Source: Cardinalis cardinalis (taxonomy: Eukaryota; Chordata; Aves; Passeriformes; Cardinalidae). Taken from it: a stretch of 64,000 nt of DNA. The DNA is taken from NCBI GenBank assembly GCA_014549065.1, contig JACDOX010000007.1:5511034-5575033 (forward strand). Reading direction: 5' to 3'. Below are positions 49,801-61,800 of this stretch, piece after piece; position 1 is the stretch's first letter, and the number at the start of each line of letters is the position of its first letter. The position numbers and the translations under genes were made by a program. The notes beneath the pieces are model-generated. The model was not told the origin of the DNA and searched no databases. It worked only from the letters and a program-made list of their open reading frames with translations.

Positions 49801-52041
49801 CTTCAAACATATCCTAATACGACATCAATTGCAAATACCAAACAAGACATGGTTGGATTAATCTGCTCTCTTCCGCTCTTAATTAGCAGGAAGNCTAATC
49901 AAGCCATTCCCACACTGAAGGTGCAGCTCTGGATTTGGGGACTTCCAATTCTGCCTTGGGNCAGAGGGGGAGAAATGGGGAAGAAAGAATAAAGTAGTTT
50001 CCTTGCTATAACTGGAGGGGATCTCTATTTTGCAGATACTAGGAAAGGCTCCAAAAGCCACATCTCCTGTTCAGAGACCAGTTTGTTCTGTGATAACTTG
50101 CTATTCCTTCAATTCTCTCCATTCCCTGAGGTGGAGAGGGACCGAGGAAGTGGCAAGAATGCAGTAGGGCTGTTGGGATTACACAGTCTGCCNAAGGAGC
50201 TTGTGCACAATAAGGGTAAAAGGCTCATCAAGGAAGGTGTCTGTGTATCTTTCAGGGAGCTGTTGCAGATAATTCAGGGTCTGGTAGCATTCCAGTTCTC
50301 CTCTTCCCACATTCTTCAGCCCANAGAAGCCTGCCCTTCATCAGTCATTCTGGAAGAGGACTGAAATCTGGGCTAATTCGTGATGGTGAGCATTCACCCT
50401 GGCTTCCCAGGACACAGTGGTCCTCTTTGCTCCCCTCTGACCCTCCCTACATAAAACCCTGTGAGGCAGGCACAAGATTCATGTGCACACTTCTGTCCTC
50501 TTTACAACCACTCCTTTGCCAAGGACTGTGTATTTGTTTTAGTTAAAGAAGCTTGTGACTGAAAACAGCTGCAGACTGAGTGGAAAAATAACGCCTAAAA
50601 ATAGCCCCAGCCTGAGAGCACAATGTGCATTGATTTTACTATGAAGAGTACAAGAGCAGGGAGATGGTGACTAGGCTGGTATGTTCTAATACGCCTCACC
50701 CTGCCATATTTAGAGTGCATGTAGTAAGCCAGGCAGCCAAGTTGGTCCACGTAGGTATTTGACTGTTTTGGAAGGGTTCCCGGCAGAGCCACTCCAACTA
50801 CAACAAATTACTGTCGTATTTTTATAAGCTGACAGTGAGGAAATCACCCCACAATATTACCATGTTCTGCAGAGAACAGAGAATATGTAACTGCTGAATA
50901 AGGAAGACAAATTTCTCACTCTGATTGTTGCCACTCAAGGCATTTTCTGAGAATAAATTATCAGGCAGGTATTATAATTTCTTCCCATCTGCTGTAGGGT
51001 GGGATGTCGCCTGAAGCACAGTCCAGTTCTAGATGCAGGTCATGGACCCAAATGCATTAATTTCTCTTGCAGTTGGGCCAACTTCAGCAAGCCAAGTCCA
51101 TGCATCAGTTCAGTAGAAATATCTTGTTCAGATTCTTTACCACAGACAGCATGGGTGTTGATAGAAAGCACAACTCCACCAGAGACATCTTTTTTATGTT
51201 ATGACTATTATGAATATGTTTTTTAAAAGGCTAACCCAAGTAATGAAGCAAACACTTGTTTTAAAGCTGGAAATTATGTCGGTTCCTGCACTTCTACTTG
51301 ATAGTGGCTGTAGATCTGCCTTTAACCCTNTTTTCTCCTTACCTTTGAAATGTTNCTGGCTTATTAACTGAACAGTGTAAACCCATGCTGAGAGGTTGAA
51401 AAGTACCCTGTCATTTTTCAAATTGTTTCTGTGTCAACTACAGGTCTAATAGCGCCCCAACTACTAATAGAGGGATCTGCTCCCTAGACAGTGTGTCAAG
51501 AAGACACCAGGCTCAAAGAATGGGTGTGGGTGAAGAAGTTCAACTCTGAAGACCTTAGTGCTGTTAGACACCTTTAAAATCATGTACTCGTTACATATTT
51601 GTCTGCATACTATGGCCAGATTCTCATACCCTTTTAAACAACTAACTAAACTGCACTTCACAGGGCTTACTCAGATTTNAAAAAAAATTATTTATTTAGA
51701 AGACAAAACTTATTTGGTCTTCATGCAAACAGGAAGCTGAGAGAAGCCCAGCACTTCATCTGTGACTGGCAGTCTCCCTCACCAAAGGGATAGTCAGGGT
51801 GGTACTTTTGGAGAAGCACCCCAAATTCCTCTCTGCAATTGGCAGAAGGGAGACCTTGCTGAGGTTATGAACATCCAGGCTTGTTTCTGACTTGTTCACA
51901 AGTAGACTGGAGCAATTTTCCTGAAGCACTGCCTTCAGAGGAACCAGTGAGGAGGCATTGCTACCCTTCAAGGTGAATTAATGTCAGTGGTGATCTTGCT
52001 TGAAGGCAGCAGTGGCAGGTTTTGGACTTTTCCGAAGTCCA
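46834..52041. other. Gene-free unique sequence
   Basis: No recognised gene or transposon. A 138-codon + strand open frame (47248-47664) has no recognisable domain. Confidence 0.5.
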
Positions 52042-52310
52042 TCTCCTGGTTTGGGCTGAGGTAATTTCCTTCACAGTGGCTGTTGTGGGGCAGCAATTTG
52101 TATTTGTGCTGATCTCAGGTTTTATAATACAGAGATGGTTTTGCTATGGCTGAGCAGGACTTACACAGAGCCAAGGGCTTTTCTGCATTTTGTAGTGCCA
52201 TGTTGGCAAAGGGCTGGAGATGAATGGGAGGCTGGGATGAGACGCAGCCAGGACAGGTGATCTCAGCTGCCCAAAGAGATATTCCAGGCCATATGGCATC
52301 ATGCTCAGGA

Positions 52311-52316
52311 TATAAA
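52311..52316 (+). promoter_or_regulatory. LTR TATA box (TATAAA)
   Basis: A TATAAA preceded by ATGCTCAGGA occupies the usual core promoter position of this LTR family. The downstream poly(A) signal is mutated and the LTR is interrupted by a CR1, so activity is doubtful. Confidence 0.6.
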
Positions 52317-52499
52317 GTGGGGTGGGGAAGAAGCAATAAGGTGNGGATATTTGGAGTGATGTCATTTGTCTTCCTAAGTCACTGTTACAAGTGGGGATGG
52401 CTGAACACCTGCCTGCCCATGGGAAGTGATGAATGGATTCCTTGTTTTGCTTTGCNTTTGTGTGCAGCTTTTGCTTTCCCTGTTAAACTGTCTTTATCT

Positions 52500-52750
52500 A
52501 TCTTAAGCTGTGCCAAGGGAAATTTAGGTTGGATATTAGGAGAAAGCTTTTTACAGAAAGGGTGATAAAGTACTGGAATGGTCTGCCCTGGGAGGTGGTG
52601 GAGTCGCCATCCCTGGATGTGTTTAAAAAAACCTGCACGTGGCACTCAGTGCCATGGTTTAGTTGTGGTGTTAGGGCTGGGTTGGACTCAATGATTTTGA
52701 AGATCTCTTCCAACCTGGTGATCCTGTGTGGTTCTGTGTGATTCTGTGTG
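52500..52750 (+). mobile_element. CR1 LINE nested in the LTR
   Basis: A 251-base 5'-truncated CR1. It starts ATCTTAAGCTGTGCCAAGGG, encodes WNGLPWEVVESPSLDVFKK near the CR1 ORF2 C-terminus, then has the 3' UTR block GATCTCTTCCAACCTGGTG. The tail is made of three 10-base units (ATCCTGTGTG, GTTCTGTGTG, ATTCTGTGTG) instead of the usual octamers. The LTR word TTTATCTCAACCC is split by it, with ATCT repeated at 52496-52499 and 52751-52754, which looks like a 4-bp target duplication. Same subfamily as the copy at 171-544, but without a stop in the readable coding part. Confidence 0.93.
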
Positions 52751-52869
52751 ATCTCAACCCAAAGGTTTTCTAGCTTTTGCTCTTCCGGTTCTCTCCCTGA
52801 TGCTGTTGATGGGGGAGTGAGGGAGCAGCTGCATAGGGCTTGGTGAATGGCTGGGGTTAAACCATGACN

Positions 52870-55800
52870 CAAAGGTGTACTCTGGTTTCAACCTGGTGTT
52901 GCCTGAACAAACACCCATAGTTCAACCTTGATTTCACCGCAGTTTTTTGAGGGAGGGTGATATCTGAGACCCTCACGTGGGAGATGCTATATATTGAGTT
53001 TTGTGTCACTCAGACGTTTTGCAGATACTAAAAAGAGCCTCATACACCAGTGTACAAATCAAGGCCTCACTTCCATTCTGCACACTTAGCATGCTCACAA
53101 ACTGACATATAAATGTGAATGAAAATTGTTATCCAAAACACAATCCAGTTACCTGGAAAGAAACAGTTTGTGTATTTCTGTAAACATTCACAGGCTGTCC
53201 ACTTTACTGGCACTAGTATTTTCATTTTTCTAANTAAAGAATTCTTGCACATGACATGGCCTAGGGATCTGAGACAAAGTGGCCTGACCTGGCTGACTAA
53301 TTATAGAGTGAAGGAAATTAATTTCTGTTTAGGATATCTGTAATTAATCCATATAGTAATAAATGAATTAGTTGGTGTTGGAAAGGTATAAATAAATAAT
53401 AATTGAGAAATAGGTGCAATCTGGTCATAGATTTCCCAGAAGGAGAAGGAAGATAAAGTGTTTGATGTAAATTATTTGCTCAGCTTTACCATTTTGATAA
53501 AACATTTTTTTTACTAAGAGCAAAACCAAGTGAAATAGAAATGTCTGCATGGTTAATGAGTCAGACATAAATGATACAGTACTTATTGGAATAGCTGATT
53601 GTGGAAGATACACCAAAACCAGCAAAATGTGTGCACACAGCAGATAAAATGAAACCATGTGACAACTTTTGTGCTGTAGGAGAGACAGCTTTAAGCAAAA
53701 TTGCTAAAAGTAAGTTAAAACTCATACAATACTACAGATAATTCAAGACCTAAGGCTAAAACAAAACAAATCTAAGCGTATTATATGTATCCAGAAAGTT
53801 TTTCTGTATATGATTTGCATGTATGCACATCCNCAGAGTTTCCTACAAGGCTTGTAGATTACTTGAATTTAGAAACTATCACTACAAACTGTTTTCTGTG
53901 AAAATGTCATGAAGCCATTGGGTTCCTGTGCTCCTTGATAATGAAAGTAAGCGGTGGTTTGGGTTTTTATGACAGGACCAAGTCCCTGTAAAAAGGTTAA
54001 TGAATCTTAGAAAAACTTGGATCTCAGTGAAACCCAAAGGCATCTAAGTTTCACAGAATGCTATACTTCTTCTGTGGAGTACATGAGATGAACATCCCCA
54101 GGGACATAGCTTCAAAGCTAAGTACCAGGGAAAAAGGTGTCTCCAAGAGTAGAGACTCGTGAAGCAAAGGAGAAATTGTTGTCTGAGCAAGGAGGTGGGA
54201 AGACACAAAGATAAAGGGACAACTGTCAGTAACATTAGTGGCAGGTTAGAAAAAGCTTCATCGTAACAACTGAATTCAGTGCCCAAGGAAATAAACAGAA
54301 ACTTCAAATTATGAATGTCCTGATTTTAGGCCAATAATAAATTTTTTAATGTGAGAATAAATATATTTCCGTGTATTTACCTGCAATACAGTATGAAGTG
54401 TTGCTTCCACAATGCACTGGACAGCACAATAACCTGAATATTGACTATCAAAGTTAATCAAATACAGCANGAAATTCCCCCGCTCTGAGCTCTATTTAGA
54501 ACACAACAGTTTGCCCCTTGGGAAAGTTATCTTGTCTATGGGAAGTAGANAATTGTTCCAAGTCCATGGTTTCCTATCTCATTTGTCCCATGCTGTAGAA
54601 CAAGCCATGGGCTGAACTAGTGTCTAGAGGGTGCACCCTTACCTCAAATACAGGACAGTCTTTAAAAATACAAAAGGACTTGGGTGATGGCATTGGAATG
54701 CCAAAAGACAGCCCTTGGTGGCAGATACAAAGTCAGTTTCCTCCAATTCTTTTCCACAAACTAGAGACTCCAGAAGAAGAGACGGCCTGTGGGCAGAGCT
54801 CCTCACCAAAGCACCCTGGAAAACAACAGGTTCCCTTGATACCTCCAGGCTCTCCTGATCATGGATGCCTGGTCATGCCCTGAACTCAGACAGTGGGTTG
54901 TGGCNGAGCTGTGAGAAACCAGCCCTTGGCTAAGGTCACTGTCACTGTGCTCCATCTGGTGTGCAGGTGGAAAAAACACCAATTTCAACATCTGTTGAAG
55001 AGTACTGTGAGCTGAACACCAGCTTTGTCAGCCTGATTTGATTAGGTAGTAGACAGTGAATTTCTGACGAAGTACTACATTAGTATTTATTGCTCTGACC
55101 TACCAAGGCTCAAATTTTCTCATGAAAATTTAGATTTAAATAAAGCTGATTTTTTTTAAATTTAGATTTAGCTTAATATCAAACAGAGGTTTGTCTTCTC
55201 AGATAACTGATTGAAATATTGGAGTCTAATANATGCCTCCAAAAACTTTCATGAAGGTAAAAAAAAAGAAAGTGTTTTTCCCCATACTTTGTCTACATGG
55301 TGCTACACTGACATACACCTTTTATTGGATATAACTAAATGAATTTTATATATATTTATATGTATTAGTTATGTTCTTCTTCATTCTTCCTGAGTTNCAT
55401 TTCCATTGACCTTTCATTGAGCTCATTCCTACAGAATTTTTTACAAATGGATACCTATTTAAAAAAAAAAAAGTGACCCCCTTGCTCCTTAACACCACAA
55501 TATATCTGTAGATTACCTTTCTGCTTTTTTTAGAATTTTCAGTTTTTGTAATCTCTCCTCTGGTAACTTTCAAAAGTGTTTGCTGTAAGTTTCAAGACTT
55601 TTGTGTCAAATTTTGTGCCAATATTTTAGGGATTTTTTAATCAGTTTCTTCAAGTTTCAGTAATCAGTCTATTACTATAGTACTTCCCTGAGACTGACAA
55701 ATTCAATCTTAGTGGTGTCCCCAAAAAGAGCTCTTTCTTCCTTCCTTGTAACCCTATAGTAGCCCTGGATTTTTCCAGGCCAAGAATGCTGCTGTCTTAC

Positions 55801-58800
55801 TGAGCCCACACAAGACATTTCAGAATTGCTTCTCCTTGAGGTGTAACACAGGTCACTGAAATTCCCTCTTGTTTCAACATGGAACCAGTGAGATGTTGNT
55901 AGATTTTGAGAGCAGAAAGCTCTTCAGTTCAATGGGTTTCCTTTTATTGCAGCTCTGTTAATGTCAAGTCTTCTCAGCATGTCTCCTCCTTTCTTTCACT
56001 TTTTCTCAATTTGCCTGCNGTGAGTTTGATTCTATTTGGAATATCGAAATCTTCTTAGCTGGTCAACATCCACTCCATTATTGCCGAGCAACATTATACT
56101 GATAATACATTTTTGTTCTTCTTACCTACAAAGAAATAGGAAATGAAATGTTATGTTTATAAATATCAAACCTCTCAAGTGATCTGCCTGATATTTTCTT
56201 GTCTTAATTTGCAGAGTTAAACACAAGGGACTTGTAAGGGGTTAAAATGTAAAGCATGTCTGAAAATGGAACAAGGGACTTCTCTAGCTATAACAAGAGG
56301 TGAGGTTTCAGAGCTGGCTTAAAATAATCCAAAGCCCTGAAAAAGAGTCTTCCCACGATTCTTCGATCCTGGCCATGTGTTCTTGCCCTTTCCTTTGGGT
56401 TAGTGCAGCTGATCACAGAGGTGGATGATGAGTTATATTAGCTTTCCACTAAAAGGAGATGGCACAATGGCCTTGACTACTCATTCACATTTTGGCAGAT
56501 TAGGTAAGGTTAAATGGGTATCTGTCCCAATTAGTTGTCTTGTGCTTTTCTGAACTTGTTTTCATGACAGACATATGCAAAAAGTGTCAGCATTTCCCAG
56601 ATGGGTGAAAGGATTAATATTTGTAAAGTCATCTATATTTCAGATTTGTTTGGAATTAAACATACTGTAACAATAAAGTTATTGTTGGTCTTCCTCTGAG
56701 CACTCCCATTTTGCTTCCCAGCCTAATAGCCACCAGAAAAGACATCTGAAAACTTATTGTATTATTATTTATGATACATACAAAGCAAGTAGAGAAGAAA
56801 TGTCACAAAATAATTTACACATACTCAGCTTTAGCACAGAAAGCAAGANATCAAGCTAATTAAATCCGTATTATCACTTTCTGTACAAACCACACACTGT
56901 TTTAATGTGTTGTAAATTCAACTCCCATTAAATGAAGACCTGATTGTGCATATATATGTATGAGAGGGGGGCTGGAGAGAGAGGAGATGCAGAGAGTCCT
57001 TCCTTCAGGGATTTGTTGGAAGCCCCTCTTGGCTCCAAGAAGCTCTGGGGCAGGGACTTGCATGCCTTTGTGCAGTGTCCAAGTAAAAAAATGCAAGAGT
57101 AGTAGCGCTGCTGTCCCTGTTGTTTCCTAAAAGAGGTCTGGTGAGATGGAGTAAGTGAGAGTTAATTACTGATTTGGCACAAAGCATTCTTCTATGTTCT
57201 GCTCTGAATCTCCAAGAGACATATTGGATCAGCTGATCAGATTCCTTTAATAACACAGCTTCCAGGTCTACTCATGCTGATCCGTCTCTGCTTCATAGCC
57301 AATGATGGTCATGGCTTGAGGCCACAGTCTAACGCTGTGACTCCAGAAAGAATGTTGTTTTTAATGTCAATCCAATGTTATTTTAAAAGAGAGACAAAGA
57401 ACTAATGCATTTCCTGGGGTTCCCAACTTTCCTGGATACTGTTCAAGCTGTTTCAGAACTCAAGTGCTTCCTAAAAGCTGTCAGTGAGGTTGTGGCAACA
57501 CTGCAGTGTCTCAGATGCGGCAGCTATGGAGTTATTTGACAGAAATGTGCTGAAAAATGCCAGCTTGCTAAACTTAAACACTGCCTTCTAAAGACTTCCA
57601 TTAATGTTTGCCATGGTGACAGCCAGGTATCAATCTTGACCATTTCCTCAAGTGTTTGCCCAACTGCTGGGATTACTGAAAGCTGCTGTGCCCGCAGGAA
57701 TGGAGCAGTTCTACCAGACTAATCTTACTTGCATTCAGTTGGATGGCTGAGCAACTCAAGTCAGAAAGAGCACAACAGATACAGAGATGGCTGAAAAAGA
57801 GCTAAGGGAATACCTTAAAACACTGATAATTTTTCCAAAAGCATCCTGAGATGTCATCTGTAGATAATTTGGAAACAAAGTTAACAATGATANTATGTAT
57901 TTGCTATAAGCAGCTTACTCATTTATAGACATACTTCCTTTTCCCCAGCTATACAATAACACTGGCAGTGCAGAAAAACACTCATTCATATTAGCCGTAT
58001 GCTTAATGTATTTCTGCAGTCCTGGGCAGACAACTCTTCAAGGCTAAAAATTCAGTTCTTCATTATTAAAAAATACCAGTCCTTGCTATAGGAGTTGATG
58101 ACTCAGTGAGAATTATAATTATAATCAAAGCATAATAGGCATTTTGAGCCCCTTATAATTGCTGCCAAGAAACTATTTATTCAGCTAAAGAATTAAATCT
58201 TTGTTTGTAAGCTCTTTCTTGTTCACAATAGAAATAAAAGTGTGTGACTTGGCTCATGAGCAGATACCAGTCTGGCTATTTTACTCAGAGTGAAAAATAG
58301 GCCTTCATGAGAAAGACTTGGGATACTTAAAACAATTATTTATACATATTTGCCTCTATAAAATNCAGTGTTTAGCTCCAATGAGGCTTCTGACTGCTCT
58401 TCTCCTTTACTGAATGTCGAAGACTCTGTGATGTGTTGTATGTTCAGTATTGCATGCATTTCTTGTACAACTCTCAAAGCTAGAAAATAATTTAGGAAAA
58501 ATTAAATGCTGGATGCCAAGAAGTGAATAAATGGTACAGATGAACTTGGTAATTTTTCTTGGTCCCTTATTTATCTGTTGTAATAACAATAAGGTTCCCT
58601 GAAAGTACCTGATGATCTTTCTCTAAGAGAGAAAGGGGAGTGAAAATGACACACTGAATTCTTCTACTTCTTACAAGCCAATACCATATAAAAACAAAGA
58701 CATTTCAAGTAGCCATAATTTACATCGGCAGAAGAAATATTCTGACTTGCTATGGAGTCAGCTGATGTCCTTACTTTCTATTTTCTCTAAACATGTGAGT

Positions 58801-61800
58801 AAATTAATCATGCAAAGTCTTTTCGTTTTAAGAAAGCTGGGTGGCTTCATGTAGAGTCTATTGGCTGGAAAAGGCTATTTCTTCAAAGGAACATCACAAC
58901 GTAAGTTCTTTTCAACNTAAATTAATATTATGAAGTTATGATGACCACACCAAGCTAAGGCAGTGGAACACCGCGGCAGCTGACCCTTTCCACAATGTCT
59001 GCTATACTTATCCAGTTAGGTGAGAGATCTGGGTTTAACTTGGGTGCTGTTTAGAGTGATTCAGCCTTAAAATCTGTTCTTCTTAATGAGGTAGGAGGCC
59101 ATGGCATAGAGGATTCCACATGTGATCAGATCTTTCTCTGATAATTGTATTTGGACCCCTAACATAAAAGTTTTCCCTGTTAGGCATAACTGTGTAGATA
59201 GAGTCAAACTGAGTTATGTTTATGCCTATACCATGATGTACACTCGTTGCATTCCTTTTCCCCATCAAAGTTACAGAGCTTTGGCCAGCTGCTAGAAGAA
59301 AACAGTATTTTGCCCAGACACTTGTCCTAAATCAAGTGCCTTTTCTTATATCATATATGCTTTGTACAGACCTAACTTATTTTAAGGTAATTTATTTTAA
59401 AATAGCTGTGCCAATAAAGTGTTTCCATGAGTGAATGAGCATTTGCATTGTATATCTGAGTAAGAAAAAATGGCGGGAAAAAATGNTGATTTAAAGTTAT
59501 TTCTTATCCCAGTAAAATGAGGGATGCTATAAGGTTGCTTTTTATTTCAAGTTTTCCTGCTGTTTGGGTCAGATTCTGCATCAAGTCAGTAAGAATTCTC
59601 CCTTTGGCTTCAAGAAGATCAAGATTGGAGCAGCCACAGTAGTCTTAATAAATGTAAATCTTATTAGAAATGCCCCCTTTTATACCAAGTGCCAAGCTGT
59701 GCAAAGCTCCAGGCTACATTACCTTACAACATTGACTGAAATGGCAGAAGAATTTACCATCCCCACTAATGAATTTTTTTAATTACTCTTTGCAAACAGG
59801 GTCATACCAAGCCTCTAGTGAGAAGAAGATTAATCCTTGAATTGAAATACACTAGTAAGGCTTAAATCATATTTTCAAAAGTCTTTTCTGGTCAGTGGTG
59901 TTACTTTTTAAATCAGTCTAGGAAATGCCAGATCTTTTTTTATCTTATTTTTATCAGTCATTGAGTTTTGGAAAAGAGCTGCTAAGACTTGTGGAGGACT
60001 TCTGCTTACCCAATACAGGCAAAAGCATAGGCATCAGAAATTAGTTTCCCCACACTATCAACTCTGCTTGTCATCCTATTAGCTAAGGATGCACGACCAT
60101 TCCAGAGGTCTTTTAACTCCACCTTCCCTTGGGCTGTTACTGAGGAATTAAGCTTCCAAAATCCATTGCAAGCTTTAATCGTCCTTCTGACCTCAAGAGA
60201 CATATCTGTACAAGTGAGTGCTGGGATTGTGAGCACAGTGAAAGGGCTTGAGCGTGGTTAAACTCTGGGAGCAATGAGCTGGAGATTAGTGGCTCCTTCA
60301 GTCTTAGGCCTGCCTTGTGAGACACTGTGGAGGCAAAATTATCATCAGTGATGATAAACTGGTGATGAACTGGCTCTCCAGACCGATGGTGCACATTTCT
60401 TAACAAGTGGCTAGCTGCTGGAAAGTTCATTGTGTGCAAATTTTTAGTGGCAGAAAAAATGGTGAGAACTGAGCCAGAGGAGCATGGCCTTCCACCATAC
60501 TTCCAAGAGATACCTCCTGGGAAATTTGGATAAGGCCTAATTCCCTTACAAAGAANGGGTGGCCAGGTGGGAGACAGACTTTTTGCTAGGGAGACACAAT
60601 AAAGAGAGGGTTATAGACAAATGTGAAAGTTAATGAGTTTTCATTTTTNACAAAAAAGGCAAGTTAAACAATACAGGATCATCAGGAATGAGCCTCATTT
60701 TTTTTCCCCAAATGTGAAATTAATTCATATTGTAATTTTTAAGGTTTAAACTTTTTCTCTGAATTGTCTGGTAATAATAGAAGTCTATGTGGATGCAAAG
60801 TTCCTAAATTATTTACAGTCTCATTAGAACAAGAAAGTATCTATTTTCATTTACCTTCTCCTATGAAAACATTTTGAGGCAACCAAGAAGTCTTTGAAGT
60901 CTCTAATCTGTTTTCTAAAGAAAATAACATTAATTCAGCAGACTGAATTAAGATAGCACTCATGCATGCAAAAGAAGGAAATGCTCCAGCATGTTACAAA
61001 AATATACTGAACATATGACTAAAAGAAACAACCACTACTTAGGTAATTGGTTCAGCCATGACAGGTTCGCAATTTTTTTTCCATGCTCCTGTTACATACA
61101 GCAGAGTATTTATCTTGTCCAGAACTGAACAATAATCACATACAGCTCATCATTTAAATCACAGCAACCACTAGAACCAAAATAAGAGTAACAGAAGCAG
61201 AACAATCCCATGGGAAAATATTTTCTCCTCTTTTAGTTTCATAAAAAAGATATATCTGAAATAGACTACATGTCTGCAGAAAGNATGGAACATGATACAA
61301 ACATGGGTTCAAAAATTTTATGTTTTGGGATGTTTTGGGTGTTTTATTTGTGTTCAGTTTTCAGTTTTTCTCCAATGGCTCCAGATGTTCCTCTTGATCT
61401 AAGGATTCCCACGCAGAGAGAGGACAAGGNAAGATCAGAACAGGATCTACTCTGAAAGTCTGGGTTGGCGTCACAGGGCCAGAAGACTTGCAACCACCAT
61501 TTCAAGTAATCTGACATGCAAAGACAGTGGCACAGGTTTCTGCAAGGAAGGTCTGGTTCTGCTCAGCCGTAGAGCAGGTTTCCATGATGTCATTATGACA
61601 TCATGAGTCATAAATACTGAGGAAAGGAGGAACAAGAGATGATCAAATGGCCACAAGGATTAGCCAGATCATGAAAAATAACATTAAGTGGAAGTTGAAA
61701 GGCCTGCCCAATCATCCTTTAATGTTATTTNCTAGCACATTTCTTTATATCTTGTCCTAGACTGTGGAAGTGTGACCAAGCAGACAAGATTATGGACTTT

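Larger units (their letters stand above)
52042..52869 (+). mobile_element. Solo LTR of an avian endogenous retrovirus, split by a CR1
   Basis: Long terminal repeat of a widespread avian ERV lineage, about 577 bases once the inserted CR1 is taken out. Landmarks: left end TCCTGGTTTGGGCTGAGGTA (family starts TG; here TC), the block GAGATATTCCAGGCCATATG, a TATAAA box at 52311-52316, GGCTGAACACCTGCCTGCCC near 52399, GTTAAA at 52482-52487 where the family has the poly(A) signal ATTAAA, CTGTCTTTATCT, then after the CR1 CAACCC...TTTTCT, CTTCCGGTTCTCTCCCTGAT and right end GGGGTTAAACCATGACN. No gag, pol or env sequence flanks it, so it is a solo LTR left by recombination between two LTRs. A target site duplication is not obvious; an n falls at the right border. 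The family assignment is from memory. Confidence 0.88.
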
